A stretch of DNA of 64,000 nt from Bacillota bacterium (GTDB taxonomy: Bacteria > Bacillota > Clostridia > Lachnospirales > Lachnospiraceae): positions 1 through 64,000 of the forward strand of contig JAEWYQ010000051.1 in assembly GCA_023395555.1 (NCBI GenBank). Direction: 5' to 3'. The position numbers and the translations under genes are program-made. This document shows, piece by piece, positions 35,337 through 44,706 of the stretch (the first letter of the stretch is position 1; each line of letters begins with the position of its first letter). The notes beneath the pieces are model-generated. The model had not been told where the DNA came from and did not search any database. It saw only the letters and a list, made by a program, of their open reading frames with translations.

Positions 35337-36263
35337 TTAGCAGCTTTCTATCCTGCTGTTTTGTAAGAAGAGGGAAAATGAAGTGTATTGGCCGGGTACC
35401 GAGTCTACCGTGATATAGCCGTCTTGCTTTTCCATGATGAGCGCGGCAAGATACAGCCCAAGCCCTGCTCCTTCCTTGTCACTCGCCTTCCTGCCCCTGT
35501 AAAACCGTTTGAAAATCAGATTCCAATCGCTTTTATCTATCCCAATCCCGTGGTCGGTGATCATAATCGTCGTATAAAACAGCATCGGCTGAAGGGATAT
35601 TGTGATTTCACTGTCCGGCTCAGAATATTTTACGGCATTTTCGAGTATGTTGGCGATTGCTTCCCTCGTCCATTTCCTGTCATGATAAAGCGGCATATCA
35701 TAAAAATCAGAAACCAATAGATTGATATTTTTCTTTGCCGCCGCGGCGATAACGCTTCCGATGGCGTCCGAAACTGTCTGTCCTATGTTTTCTGAAACGG
35801 GGGAAAGCTGTACGGCTCCTACTTCCAGCCGTGACATTTTGATAAGACTGTCCATCATCCATTGCAGCTTATCCGCACCGGATTTCACACGGGATAGAAA
35901 TTCACGCCGCTCCTCTTCGGTTAAACTGCCCTCTAACAGCAGATCCGTATACATGGAGATACCTGACAGCGGTGTTTTCATTTGGTGGGACATATCCGAA
36001 ATAAACCCCTGTACCGTGTCTTTTTCTTCTCTGGCCTGTGCCGCTTCGGAAATGCACAAATCCATAATACGGCGTGCCTTGCAGGTGAGCTTCGATATTC
36101 TGCTTTCATCTGTTATTTCAGAAAGCAGCTTCCTATCCATTAATAATACCCTGTCCATGATCCTGTCTATGGAGTCAAAGGTCTGCCGTACATACCGGCG
36201 GCTCAATAATACCGTTAACGCGCAGCAGATAATTGCAGCCGCCAAAACAAGATAATTTCCCAT
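35337..36263 (-). CDS. Sensor histidine kinase
   Basis: 308 residues with one membrane helix (about 4-22) and no extracellular domain. HisKA with H93 (DMSHQMKTPLSGISMYTDLL), HATPase with NILENAVKYSEPDSEI and GAGLGLYLAALIM. It lies 4 bp after the regulator gene, as a co-translated pair. Lack of an outside sensor domain suggests that it reads the state of the ABC transporter next door. Confidence 0.93.
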   Translation of the reverse strand: MGNYLVLAAAIICCALTVLLSRRYVRQTFDSIDRIMDRVLLMDRKLLSEITDESRISKLTCKARRIMDLCISEAAQAREEKDTVQGFISDMSHQMKTPLSGISMYTDLLLEGSLTEEERREFLSRVKSGADKLQWMMDSLIKMSRLEVGAVQLSPVSENIGQTVSDAIGSVIAAAAKKNINLLVSDFYDMPLYHDRKWTREAIANILENAVKYSEPDSEITISLQPMLFYTTIMITDHGIGIDKSDWNLIFKRFYRGRKASDKEGAGLGLYLAALIMEKQDGYITVDSVPGQYTSFSLFLQNSRIESC

Positions 36264-36267
36264 ACCG

Positions 36268-36948
36268 TCACTCCCTCATCCAGACATAACCCATGCCGTG
36301 TATGGTCTTTAATATCTTTGGATTTTTAGAATCGTCCTCAATCTTCGCCCGTAAACGGCTGATATTTACCGATAGGGTGTTTTCGTCCACAAAATCACCT
36401 TGCTTGTCCCATAGGGCGGCAAATATCTGTTCCTTCGATAATACCTGTCCGGCATTGCTCATAAAATAATGGAGCAGCCGAAACTCCGTTGCACTTATAG
36501 AAATTTCTTCGTTTCCTTTGAACAGCTTGCACAGAGAAACATCAAGCCTGTACCCGCCCGATTTCAGAACATGGCTTTCCTTTGATTCCATACGGCGCAA
36601 TACCGCCTCCACACGGGCGCGTAAAACAGACAGCGAAAACGGTTTTGTAACATAATCGTCTGCGCCGGCCATAAACCCTGCAACCTGATCCGTTTCCAGA
36701 TCGCAAACCGTAAGCATGATAACAGGGATATTGGATTCCTCCCGTATTTTCCTGCAAAGCTCCATACCGTTCCCATCGGGCAATCCTAAATCAAGAATGA
36801 CAATATCAATACTGTTTTGCTCATAACTGAATTGTCCGGCCTTCAATGTATTTGCCTGTATCACCGTATAGCCGTCCCTTTCAAAGGCAAAGGCAATCCC
36901 ACGGCTTAGATTTTCGTCGTCTTCGACGATTAAGATTCGTTTCATCAT
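36268..36948 (-). CDS. OmpR/PhoB-type response regulator
   Basis: 226 residues from ATG at 36948 behind GAGAGAG. Receiver domain with acidic D10/D11 (IVEDDENLS), phosphoacceptor D53 (ILDLGLPDGNG), and K in YVTKPFS; winged helix with ISATEFRLLHYFMSNAGQVLSKEQI and VNISRLRAKIEDD. It heads a regulator-kinase-ATPase-permease cluster; the operator at 35320-35335 is its likely target. A second in-frame ATG is at 36945. Confidence 0.93.
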   Translation of the reverse strand: MMKRILIVEDDENLSRGIAFAFERDGYTVIQANTLKAGQFSYEQNSIDIVILDLGLPDGNGMELCRKIREESNIPVIMLTVCDLETDQVAGFMAGADDYVTKPFSLSVLRARVEAVLRRMESKESHVLKSGGYRLDVSLCKLFKGNEEISISATEFRLLHYFMSNAGQVLSKEQIFAALWDKQGDFVDENTLSVNISRLRAKIEDDSKNPKILKTIHGMGYVWMRE

Positions 36949-37039
36949 TTTTACTCTCTCTTCGTTATTGTTTTTATATCGTCTGTCTGCAGGCTGTTCC
37001 GTATCAACAGGAATAAGTCCCGCCAGCGATCCGCACGGC

Positions 37040-37088
37040 AATACAAAAGGGATACCGCTTCAATGCTATCCCCTTCGCATTTTGTATT
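37040..37088 (-). terminator. Terminator behind the TIM-barrel-like gene
   Basis: Nested arms AATACAAAA/TTTTGTATT (37040-37048, 37080-37088) and GGGATA/TATCCC (37049-37054, 37067-37072). On the minus strand the inner stem is followed by TTTTG. Confidence 0.7.
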
Positions 37089-37104
37089 CCGTTTTCGTGC
37101 TGAT

Positions 37105-37959
37105 TTATTTACCGAAGGCTGCCTGATTGGAAACGGGGCTGCTGCGTTTTTCAAGTTCCGGCAGACGCCGCTCCAGAGCCGCAAAAGATATCTCCACATC
37201 CTCATGCACCTCATCCTCCGAGAAGGCTCCCACGGTCACCATATCGCATTCGCGAAGGGTATTCCAGGAGAAATTAAGGCCTACGAAGGGAGTGGTTCTC
37301 CCCGCAGCCATGGATTTGATGGTCATCACCGGCTTCTTCGCCTGGTGAATAATGCGGGCAACGGTTTCCACCTCCACCTGCATCAGAAAGCCCATACAGT
37401 TATAGATCTGGATATAGGTCTGGACATCATACCCATTCTTGTCGGAATAGGCAATCAGCTCCGGCATATGGGCGGACAGGCCGGGGATCATGCCTGCATC
37501 GCGGATCATTGCGGTATAATCCGGGAGCCGGTCAATGATTCCCTTATTCTTATTCACCAGCTGCTCCGCACTGGAATGATGGATCAGACAGATTTTGGCT
37601 CCTCTTCTGCCGCAGGCCCTGATCACCGCTTCGGCTTCCCTTCTTCCCTCGGGGGTATCGTCCACATTGATGCTGGGAGTGTCCACCATAATCATAGGCT
37701 TCCCATGCTTCTGCTCCGTAAGCTTGACCGCATCCTCCAGATTCCTGCTCAGTCCGAAGGGCGCCATGATGGTGTCGATTCCATACTCCATATAGGCATC
37801 CAATATTGTGCACATCTTCTCCATGGTATTATAGCGGTTGGTAATCATGCGGTCCGCTGCCGCTCCGGTATGGCTCCAGCCCAAAAGCCAATTGGTCCCG
37901 ATGATCATCCGGGACAGGGACACTCCCTCTACTTGAGTGCGGGGAAATAACTTGCTCAT
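37105..37959 (-). CDS. Predicted TIM-barrel protein, function unknown
   Basis: 284 residues from ATG at 37959, 9 nt behind AGGAAGG. Alternating strand/helix pattern suits a (beta/alpha)8 barrel (MIIGTNWLLGW; YGIDTIMAPFG; PMIMVDTPSINV; GAKICLIHHSS; PGLSAHMPELIAYS; PVMTIKSMAAGRTTPFVGLNFS). Strand-end residues such as IHH, K in MTIKSMA and AGRT could be catalytic. It is weakly like the aldo/keto reductase fold but lacks a convincing Asp-Tyr-Lys-His set. It follows adenine deaminase by 60 bp on the same strand. No named family recognised. Confidence 0.75.
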   Translation of the reverse strand: MSKLFPRTQVEGVSLSRMIIGTNWLLGWSHTGAAADRMITNRYNTMEKMCTILDAYMEYGIDTIMAPFGLSRNLEDAVKLTEQKHGKPMIMVDTPSINVDDTPEGRREAEAVIRACGRRGAKICLIHHSSAEQLVNKNKGIIDRLPDYTAMIRDAGMIPGLSAHMPELIAYSDKNGYDVQTYIQIYNCMGFLMQVEVETVARIIHQAKKPVMTIKSMAAGRTTPFVGLNFSWNTLRECDMVTVGAFSEDEVHEDVEISFAALERRLPELEKRSSPVSNQAAFGK

Positions 37960-38021
37960 ATCATTCATCCTTCCTGATGCAATGTAGTTGTAACCAAACA
38001 GCGAGCGCTATCCATCTATCG

Positions 38022-39761
38022 CTATTCCCTGCATGCGGCCAGCGGCACCATCTTCTGCTTTGTGACATCAAACAGACCGGTGGTCGTCAGCCTCAGCTTC
38101 GGTATAACCGGCAGACTGACAAAGGCCATATTCATGAAAGGATCGATTCCATCCCTCACACCCATGCTTCGCGCCAGTGCCTGCATATTCTCAATGTCCC
38201 GGGCCAGGGTGACAGCATCCAGATTGCTCATCAGACCTGCGATGGACAGGGGAAGGCTTCCCATCACCTTTCCATCAGCAACGATGGCCCACCCTCCCTG
38301 CATGTCACGAATACAGTTGGCCGCCGTGGCAATATCCTCATCGTTGGTGCCAATGACAATGATATTATGGGAGTCATGGGATACGGAGGAGGCAATGGCT
38401 CCCCGCCGCAAGCCGTATCCGGTAACAAAGCCCAGGCCTACATGATTGGTATTATGATGGCGTTCAATTACAGCCAGCTTAATGATATCCTCCTCCAGAT
38501 TCACTTCGGCCCTTCCGTTTTGAAGAGGGGCGAATACCTCCTCGGTGGTTATCTCGCCTTCGATCATTTTAATGATGCGAAACTGACCCGCATCTTCCTC
38601 TTCCGCATAGGGAACCTGAAAATCTTCCGGTACAATCTCGTCGCAATGGAAGGAATGATATACCTTATCCAGCAGTTCCTTCCGTATCTCAGGCTCCCGG
38701 ATAGGGACTGCCCCCTGTTCATCAAGAATCACTCTTCCATTCTTGATTACCTTCCGTACCCTTACTTCCTTCAAATCAGAGAGCACGATGAGGTCGGCAT
38801 GGTAGCCGGGAGCTACCGCACCGTAATCCTTTAAGCCGAAATAGGAGGCCGCATTAAAGGACCCCATCTTAATGGCAATACAGGGATCCGCCCCTTTGCT
38901 GATGGCCTGCCTTACGATATCATCGATATGGCCCAGGCGCAGAATGTCATAAGGGTGCTTATCATCGGTAACCAGCATGGCTCTCTGGTGATAGGGGGGA
39001 GTGAACATTCCCATCAGCGCATCCAGATTCCGGGCCGCGGTTCCTTCCCGGATCATGATCCACTGCCCTCTCAGGAACTTTTCCCTGGCTTCCTCAAAGG
39101 AGATACACTCATGATCGGACTGCACTCCTGCCGCGACATAGGCGCAGATATCCTTTCCATGGATTCCGGGCGCGTGGCCGTCCACGATCTTGCCCGCCGC
39201 CCTGGCATCCTCGATTTTCTTCAGAATATCACTGGCTCCCCGGATGGTCTCGTAGAAATCCATTACCTCCGCAAGTCCCACCACCTTTTTATTCTGGTAC
39301 AGGTGCTCGATATCCCTGGCCAGAAGTACGCCTCCGTTCTCATCATAAGCCGTGGCGGGAACACAGGAGGGCAGGACAAAATAAATATCCAGCGGCAGGC
39401 CCTCCGAAGCCTCCAGCATATACTCTATCCCTTCCATGCCGCTTACGTTGGCTATCTCATGAGGATCTGTAATTACCGCCGTTGTTCCGTGGGGAAGAAC
39501 CGACTTCACGAACTCCACCGGCTTCAGCATAGAGCTTTCCAGATGAATATGCCCGTCGATAAAGCCGGGTGCCACGTATTGTCCGGCACAATCCAGCTCC
39601 TGTTCTCCCTCATAGTCCCCAATACCTACAATCCGCCCGCTGCATATTGCAACATCACCCTGCTCGATCTCTTCCGTAAATACGTTAATAATATTTGCAT
39701 TCTTCAGCACCAGATCTGCCTTCTCAAGGCCTCTTGCAACAGCCAATTCCTTTACATGCAT
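38022..39761 (-). CDS. ade: Adenine deaminase
   Basis: 579 residues, standard for AdeC-type adenine deaminase, which converts adenine to hypoxanthine and ammonia. Amidohydrolase metal motif H71-I-H73 (FIDGHIHLESSM), ADP-region VDGHAPG, and SDHECIS; the C-terminal domain has HHNTNHVGLGFVTGYGL and SVSHDSHNIIVIGTND typical of this enzyme. GGAAGGGAACGG precedes ATG. It probably shares a transcript with the TIM-barrel-like gene behind it. No purine riboswitch is evident in its leader. Confidence 0.95.
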   Translation of the reverse strand: MHVKELAVARGLEKADLVLKNANIINVFTEEIEQGDVAICSGRIVGIGDYEGEQELDCAGQYVAPGFIDGHIHLESSMLKPVEFVKSVLPHGTTAVITDPHEIANVSGMEGIEYMLEASEGLPLDIYFVLPSCVPATAYDENGGVLLARDIEHLYQNKKVVGLAEVMDFYETIRGASDILKKIEDARAAGKIVDGHAPGIHGKDICAYVAAGVQSDHECISFEEAREKFLRGQWIMIREGTAARNLDALMGMFTPPYHQRAMLVTDDKHPYDILRLGHIDDIVRQAISKGADPCIAIKMGSFNAASYFGLKDYGAVAPGYHADLIVLSDLKEVRVRKVIKNGRVILDEQGAVPIREPEIRKELLDKVYHSFHCDEIVPEDFQVPYAEEEDAGQFRIIKMIEGEITTEEVFAPLQNGRAEVNLEEDIIKLAVIERHHNTNHVGLGFVTGYGLRRGAIASSVSHDSHNIIVIGTNDEDIATAANCIRDMQGGWAIVADGKVMGSLPLSIAGLMSNLDAVTLARDIENMQALARSMGVRDGIDPFMNMAFVSLPVIPKLRLTTTGLFDVTKQKMVPLAACRE

Positions 39762-39830
39762 ATTGCCACCGTTCCCTTCCAGTCATGTTTACTATATACC
39801 TTTATTATCCATTCAAACATTATTCTGACA

Positions 39831-40004
39831 TTACTTATTTGGGCTAAGCTCTTCCGTTCTGTAGATATTGTACCCCTCATAATGGTAACTTGCATCAATG
39901 CCTTTCCTATAAACCTCCCGATCATTAATCCGATCCGTATCATAAATCTCGCCAAAGAGATGTTTATGAATTTTCGCTAATCCGGTGAATTTGCCTGCCT
40001 TCTC
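39831..40004 (-). pseudogene. Possible gene remnant with Fic-like segment
   Basis: A 57-codon open frame without a start codon lies in the 326-bp gap between ade and the MFS gene. Its first part (KFTGLAKIHKHLFGEIYD) looks like the helix before the active site of Fic/Doc proteins, where WAG normally follows; the rest (TDRINDREVYRKG and onward to EELSPNK) does not continue that family. Either a decayed Fic gene or a chance match. Nothing else is seen in the gap. Confidence 0.35.
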
Positions 40005-40087
40005 TTACAATCTGTGTAAGTCTAATAATATATGCATTATTATAACACAAGTCTTAAAAATCTGTGATATATTATTTATTCCTCGTT

Positions 40088-41266
40088 TTAACTTACAAAT
40101 TCTTTTCCTGCCACGATTTTATTCAGCCTCTCGGACGTAAATAACATCAGAACAATAAAAACAGTCAAATAGAAAGGATATAATCCGATATTGATATGTG
40201 ACGCAATCAAGCCAAAAAGCGGCGGCATGAAGGTGGTACCCACATAAGCACATGCCATCTGAATACCAATAATGGCCTGTGAATTCTCCTTACCAAAATT
40301 AGAAGGTGTGGAATGAATAATGGCCGGATAGATGGGCGCACATCCAAATCCCACCACAACCAGGCCGATTAAAGCCAATACATCCGTTGCTGCGGGCAGC
40401 GCAATCAGAATAACACCTGTTGCCATGGTGAAAATACCGATCCGAATCAACAGCTTGTCTCCCAGCTTATCGGCAATAAATCCGCTTAAGAAGCGTCCGA
40501 AGGTTATTCCAAAGAAAAAAAGCGAAGCGAAGCTGGCAGCCGTATTCACATCCACGCCCCGATGCCGTACCAGATAGCTGCTTGCCCAAAGCATGGTGGT
40601 CTGTTCCATCGCACAATACGAAAAGAAAGTAATCAAAATCAATGGAACCCCTTTTATTTTTAAGGCTTGCAGTAAGCTTAGGGACTTAGAATGGATTTCT
40701 TCCTGTGTATCTCCCCCCTTTCTTCCTTTCCACAATGGTAAGCTGATAAAAAGGATTGCCGTTAATGTAATCTGTATGATACCAACCATACGATAGCCGT
40801 TGTTCCACCCATAGCCGCCTGTCAGCGAATAACTCATTATATACGGGCTGATTGCCGCGCCGACACCCCAGAAGCAATGCAGCCAGCTCATATGACGGGA
40901 AGCGTAGTGCAGCGCAACATAGTTGTTAAGTGCAGCATCAACCGCCCCGGCACCCAGACCGTATGGTACCGCCCACAGACATAACCACACAAATGAATGA
41001 GATACAGAAAAGCCGAAAAGAGCTGCGGCTGTCGACAAAACGCTGATTGCTGTTACAAATCCTGTTCCTAGCTTTCTGGTGAGCTTGTGGGACAATAAGC
41101 TGGAGATAATGGTTCCAAACGCTATGATCATCGTAATCACACCCGCATAAGAAACAGGAACCCCCAGTTCTGTCTGCATCACAGGCCAGGCAGAACCAAT
41201 TAAAGAATCCGGCAGTCCCAGACTGATAAAGGCGGCATAAATTATGACAAGCAAAAGTGAATACAT
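40088..41266 (-). CDS. MFS transporter
   Basis: 392 residues with twelve membrane segments and a short N-terminus, no signal peptide. MFS loop 2-3 motif is present in weak form (SHKLTRKLGTGFVTA), with repeat in the second half (GFIADKLGDKLLIRIG). The closest group by pattern (ALNNYVALHYASRHMSWLHCFWGVGAAISPY) is the FucP/YbjJ-like sugar transporter branch. GGGGAGAG precedes ATG. No metabolic gene is coupled, so the substrate is open. Confidence 0.88.
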   Translation of the reverse strand: MYSLLLVIIYAAFISLGLPDSLIGSAWPVMQTELGVPVSYAGVITMIIAFGTIISSLLSHKLTRKLGTGFVTAISVLSTAAALFGFSVSHSFVWLCLWAVPYGLGAGAVDAALNNYVALHYASRHMSWLHCFWGVGAAISPYIMSYSLTGGYGWNNGYRMVGIIQITLTAILFISLPLWKGRKGGDTQEEIHSKSLSLLQALKIKGVPLILITFFSYCAMEQTTMLWASSYLVRHRGVDVNTAASFASLFFFGITFGRFLSGFIADKLGDKLLIRIGIFTMATGVILIALPAATDVLALIGLVVVGFGCAPIYPAIIHSTPSNFGKENSQAIIGIQMACAYVGTTFMPPLFGLIASHINIGLYPFYLTVFIVLMLFTSERLNKIVAGKEFVS

Positions 41267-41357
41267 GTTTTTCTCTCCCCGTTATAATTATAATATGATT
41301 TAAGGAAGGGACACCGCGGCAAAGTATCTTCGCTCTGCTCGCCGTATCCCTTAAAAA

Positions 41358-42209
41358 TTATTGTCTATAATACAGAATACCCAAGGTATTCGACCCGCAG
41401 TGACTGGAGATAACTCCCCCGGCCCGGGTAATGCAAATCTCTTTGAAATAGTTCAAGCCGTCCAGATAGCGATGGGTTTCCTCCTGGATCTCCTCATCAA
41501 TTCCGGAGTGAGTGATGAAGACCCGCGCCGGATCCGCTTTCAGCAGCTCTGTTTCCAGCTCCCTGGCATAACTGCGAACCACCAGCTGCTGCCTGCCGCG
41601 GTATTTCTTCGCAACTCCCATCTTCCCATCCCGGACGGCAATCATGGGCTTAAGCTTCAGGGTATTGCCGACCAGGGCCGTCACCGCATTGCATCTTCCG
41701 CCGCGCTGAAGATATGTAAGGGTATCCACTACAAAGGAGGCGGATACCTTCCCTCTGTCCGCTTCTATGGTCTCTGCAATCTCATTCAGGGTTCCCCCCG
41801 TCTGTGCCAGCTCCGCGGCTCTCAGCACCTGCAGTCCAATTCCCGTGGACAGGTTCATGGAGTTAATCACACGGATACGTTCATAATTTAATTCCTGAGC
41901 TGCCACCCTGACCATCTGGCAGGTGACAGACATATCCTCGGAGATACCAATAAAGATAATATCCTCTCCCGCTTCTGTCATCGGCCGCAGCACCTCTATT
42001 ATGTGCCCCAGCTCCGGCGCCGCCGTCTTCGGTGTTGTATTCCTCTTATCAGACCACTCATAGATTTCCTGAGGCGTGATCTCCCTGCCGTCCATGTAGC
42101 TGTTCATATCCAATACAATATTCAGCGGGATAATAGTAATCCCATATCTTTCAATAAGTTCTGCCGACAGATCGCAGGTACTGTCAGCCACAATCCTAAT
42201 ATTTCCCAT
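41358..42209 (-). CDS. DegV family fatty-acid-binding protein
   Basis: 283 residues from ATG at 42209 behind GAGGAGG. DegV signatures: IRIVADSTCDLSAELIERYGI, FIGISEDMSVTCQMVRVAA, YLQRGGRCN and ITRAGGVISSHCGSNTLGILYY. It is a paralogue of the protein at 6119-6988, with low overall similarity, so the two may bind different fatty acids. It stands alone; the nfn terminator lies upstream. Confidence 0.9.
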   Translation of the reverse strand: MGNIRIVADSTCDLSAELIERYGITIIPLNIVLDMNSYMDGREITPQEIYEWSDKRNTTPKTAAPELGHIIEVLRPMTEAGEDIIFIGISEDMSVTCQMVRVAAQELNYERIRVINSMNLSTGIGLQVLRAAELAQTGGTLNEIAETIEADRGKVSASFVVDTLTYLQRGGRCNAVTALVGNTLKLKPMIAVRDGKMGVAKKYRGRQQLVVRSYARELETELLKADPARVFITHSGIDEEIQEETHRYLDGLNYFKEICITRAGGVISSHCGSNTLGILYYRQ

Positions 42210-42304
42210 GCTATCCTCCTCACACTTCTCTGCCAGATTTATCATTATTTTATTATATCTCATTTAAACCGGATAGGAAAGACTTTTATAAAGAGTATAT
42301 TAAA

Positions 42305-42364
42305 AGCCTGTAACAGGAAGGAGGGCATGGTACTCCCATAATGCCCTCCTTCCTGTCACAGGCT
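42305..42364 (-). terminator. Strong terminator of the nfnAB operon
   Basis: Two 24-nt arms (42305-42328, 42341-42364) pair with a single mismatch; on the minus strand the stem is followed by TTTTAATA. Confidence 0.9.
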
Positions 42365-42376
42365 GAACCTATTCCT

Positions 42377-43768
42377 CTATGCCTGTGTTATATATTCATC
42401 AATAGCCGCTGCCGCGTTTTTCCCGGCTCCCATGGCTAGTATAACCGTCGCTGCGCCGGTTACCGCATCTCCTCCTGCATAAACACCGGTTCGGGAGGTT
42501 AATCCGGTTCCTTCCTCCGCGATGATACCGCCCCATTTCTGGGTCTCTAAGCCTTTTGTAGTTGCTTTTATCAAAGGATTGGGAGAGGTTCCGATGGAGA
42601 TAATAACGGAATCCGTATCCAGGACAAATTCACTTCCCGGTATTGCAACGGGCCTCTGTCTTCCCGATGCATCCGGTTCGCCAAGCTCCATCTTCTGGCA
42701 CACAAGACCACTCACCCAGCCGTCTTCACTGCCCTTCACCTCCAGTGGATTGGTCAGGAAGGAAAATTGAATTCCCTCCTCCCTGGCATGTTCTATCTCT
42801 TCCAGACGGGCCGGTAATTCCTTCTCGGTACGGCGGTAAACAATGGTTACTTCTGCTCCCAGACGCTTTGCACATCTGGCTGCATCCATGGCCACATTAC
42901 CTCCTCCCACAACCGCCACCCTGCTTCCCCGCTGAACAGGAGTGCTTGCGTCCTCTTTGTACGCTTTCATGAGATTAATTCTGGTGAGGAATTCATTTGC
43001 CGAATATACGCCTTTTAAATTCTCCCCCTTCATATTCATAAAGTTGGGAAGACCTGCGCCGGAACCGATAAACACCGCTTCAAAGCCGTAGTCCTCCATC
43101 AGCTCGTCAATGGATATGGTCTTTCCGATTACCACATTGGTCTGTATTGTAACTCCCATTTCCTTCAGGGCATTGATTTCTTTTTGGACAATGGCCTTGG
43201 GAAGTCTGAATTCCGGTATTCCATATACCAGAACACCGCCGGCCAGATGCAGTGCCTCAAATACGGTGACCTCATAACCCTTGCGCGCCAGATCTCCGGC
43301 ACAGGCAAGACCGGAGGGCCCCGATCCGATTACGGCAACCTTATGGCCGTTGGATTCCGGCTTTTGCGCCTTCGTGTTACTGTTTGCATTGTGGTAATCA
43401 GCCACAAAACGCTCCAGTCTGCCGATGGCTACCGGCTCACCCTTAATTCCACGTACACATTTTGCTTCGCACTGGGATTCCTGGGGACACACTCTTCCGC
43501 ACACTGCGGGAAGGGAGCTGGCACGGCTGATAATCTGGAAGGCCTCTTCAAAATTGCCTTCCGCCACCTCTTTTATAAATTCAGGAATATCAATTCTCAC
43601 AGGACATCCCGCGACACAGGGACGATGCTTGCAGTTCAGACAGCGCCTTGCTTCATCCATTGCCTGTTCTCTTGTATATCCCAAGGTAACCTCAAGAAAA
43701 TTCTTATTTCTGATTTCCGCACTCTGTGTAGGCATCTCATTCTTTACCAAAGACATATTCGCAGCCAT
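42377..43768 (-). CDS. nfnB: NfnB-type subunit / glutamate synthase small-subunit-like FAD/Fe-S oxidoreductase
   Basis: 463 residues. N-terminal region holds two Cys quartets for [4Fe-4S] clusters (C43, 46, 51, 55 and C90, 94, 100, 104), then FAD and NADP Rossmann motifs (VAVIGSGPSGLACAGDLARKG; VAVVGGGNVAMDAARCAKRLGAEVTIVYRR) and closing GVYAGGDAVTGAATVILAMGAGKNAAAAI. It overlaps nfnA by one base (TAATG). The pair encodes the electron-bifurcating NADH-dependent ferredoxin:NADP+ oxidoreductase; annotated alone it would be called GltD/GltA. Confidence 0.93.
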   Translation of the reverse strand: MAANMSLVKNEMPTQSAEIRNKNFLEVTLGYTREQAMDEARRCLNCKHRPCVAGCPVRIDIPEFIKEVAEGNFEEAFQIISRASSLPAVCGRVCPQESQCEAKCVRGIKGEPVAIGRLERFVADYHNANSNTKAQKPESNGHKVAVIGSGPSGLACAGDLARKGYEVTVFEALHLAGGVLVYGIPEFRLPKAIVQKEINALKEMGVTIQTNVVIGKTISIDELMEDYGFEAVFIGSGAGLPNFMNMKGENLKGVYSANEFLTRINLMKAYKEDASTPVQRGSRVAVVGGGNVAMDAARCAKRLGAEVTIVYRRTEKELPARLEEIEHAREEGIQFSFLTNPLEVKGSEDGWVSGLVCQKMELGEPDASGRQRPVAIPGSEFVLDTDSVIISIGTSPNPLIKATTKGLETQKWGGIIAEEGTGLTSRTGVYAGGDAVTGAATVILAMGAGKNAAAAIDEYITQA

Positions 43769-44610
43769 TATCTTACCTCCTTATTAAGCAGGTTGCAGGT
43801 TTCTTCATGAACCCTGCGTTCAAAGGAACGGTACATATTGCCTCGTTCCATCGCCTCATCAAAGTCCACTTCATGGGCATCAAATTCCGGCCCGTCCACG
43901 CAGGCAAATTTGGTCACGCCCCCTACCGTCAGGCGGCAGCCGCCGCACATTCCCGTTCCGTCTATCATAACCGGATTCATACTGGCAACTGTCTTTATGC
44001 CATATTCCTTTGTCAGTTTGCTGACGAATTTCATCATAATAAGAGGTCCGATGGTGATAACCTCATCGTATTTTTCACCGGATTCAATCAGCTTCTTTAA
44101 AGCATCCGTTACCAGACCCTTCTCTCCGCAGCTGCCGTCATCGGACATCAGAAGCATCTTACTGCTGTTCTTCTTGAATTCCTCTTCCAAAATAACCAGA
44201 TCTTTATTACGGAAGCCGACGATTGCATGTACCTCCGTGCCCTGATCATGGAATTTCTTTACTACCGGATAGGCAATGGCACAGCCTACTCCGCCTCCCA
44301 CAACAGCAACCTTTTTCTTGCCCTCCGTCTCTGTCGCCTTTCCAAGAGGTCCTACAAAATCCTGAAGCTCATCCCCTTCCTCCATATGGTCCAAGGCCTG
44401 GGTGGTAGCTCCGACGATCTGAAAGATAATTGTTACCGTACCTTTCTCACGATTGTAATCGGCTATGGTGAGCGGCATTCTCTCACCGTTTTCATCCGTC
44501 CTCAGAATGATAAACTGACCCGGCTCTGCTTTTCTGGCAACCAGGGGCGCATCTATTTCCATCAGAGTTACTGTTGAATTAAGCACCTGTTTCTTCAATA
44601 TCTTATACAT
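43768..44610 (-). CDS. nfnA: NfnA-type subunit / sulfide dehydrogenase-like ferredoxin-NADP reductase
   Basis: 280 residues from ATG at 44610 behind GGGAGG. FNR-like FAD domain (about 1-95), NAD-binding domain with VAVVGGGVGCAIAYPV, and a C-terminal [2Fe-2S] site with C222, C225 and C237 (GMCGGCRLTVGGVTKFACVDGPEFDAHEVDF). Together with NfnB it couples NADH, NADPH and reduced ferredoxin pools in the cytoplasm. The upstream 378 bp hold GATAT repeats and the divergent alcohol dehydrogenase promoter. Confidence 0.93.
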   Translation of the reverse strand: MYKILKKQVLNSTVTLMEIDAPLVARKAEPGQFIILRTDENGERMPLTIADYNREKGTVTIIFQIVGATTQALDHMEEGDELQDFVGPLGKATETEGKKKVAVVGGGVGCAIAYPVVKKFHDQGTEVHAIVGFRNKDLVILEEEFKKNSSKMLLMSDDGSCGEKGLVTDALKKLIESGEKYDEVITIGPLIMMKFVSKLTKEYGIKTVASMNPVMIDGTGMCGGCRLTVGGVTKFACVDGPEFDAHEVDFDEAMERGNMYRSFERRVHEETCNLLNKEVR

Positions 44611-44706
44611 AAAAACCTCCCTAAGCTGCAAACTCTCTTTTTACAACATTTCCTACTGTTCGTTCAAATCTTAACAATGATTTTTTGAAATGTGAAATTC
44701 AATTCC

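Noticed and set aside
32129-36948. Horizontal acquisition of the second two-component/ABC cluster
   Set aside because: It is bounded by a terminator and a repeat, but no integrase, IS or direct repeats flank it and I could not compute composition, so the claim is not supported.
37063-37950. 295-codon plus-strand frame opposite the TIM-barrel-like gene
   Set aside because: The minus-strand frame has a ribosome site, strand/helix pattern and terminator; the plus frame has none.
38928-39980. 350-codon plus-strand frame opposite adenine deaminase
   Set aside because: Antisense to ade and without family features or ribosome site.
39762-40087. Purine riboswitch upstream of ade
   Set aside because: Searched by eye for the conserved loop and junction sequences of the purine aptamer on the minus strand; not found. 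The gap instead holds a gene remnant.
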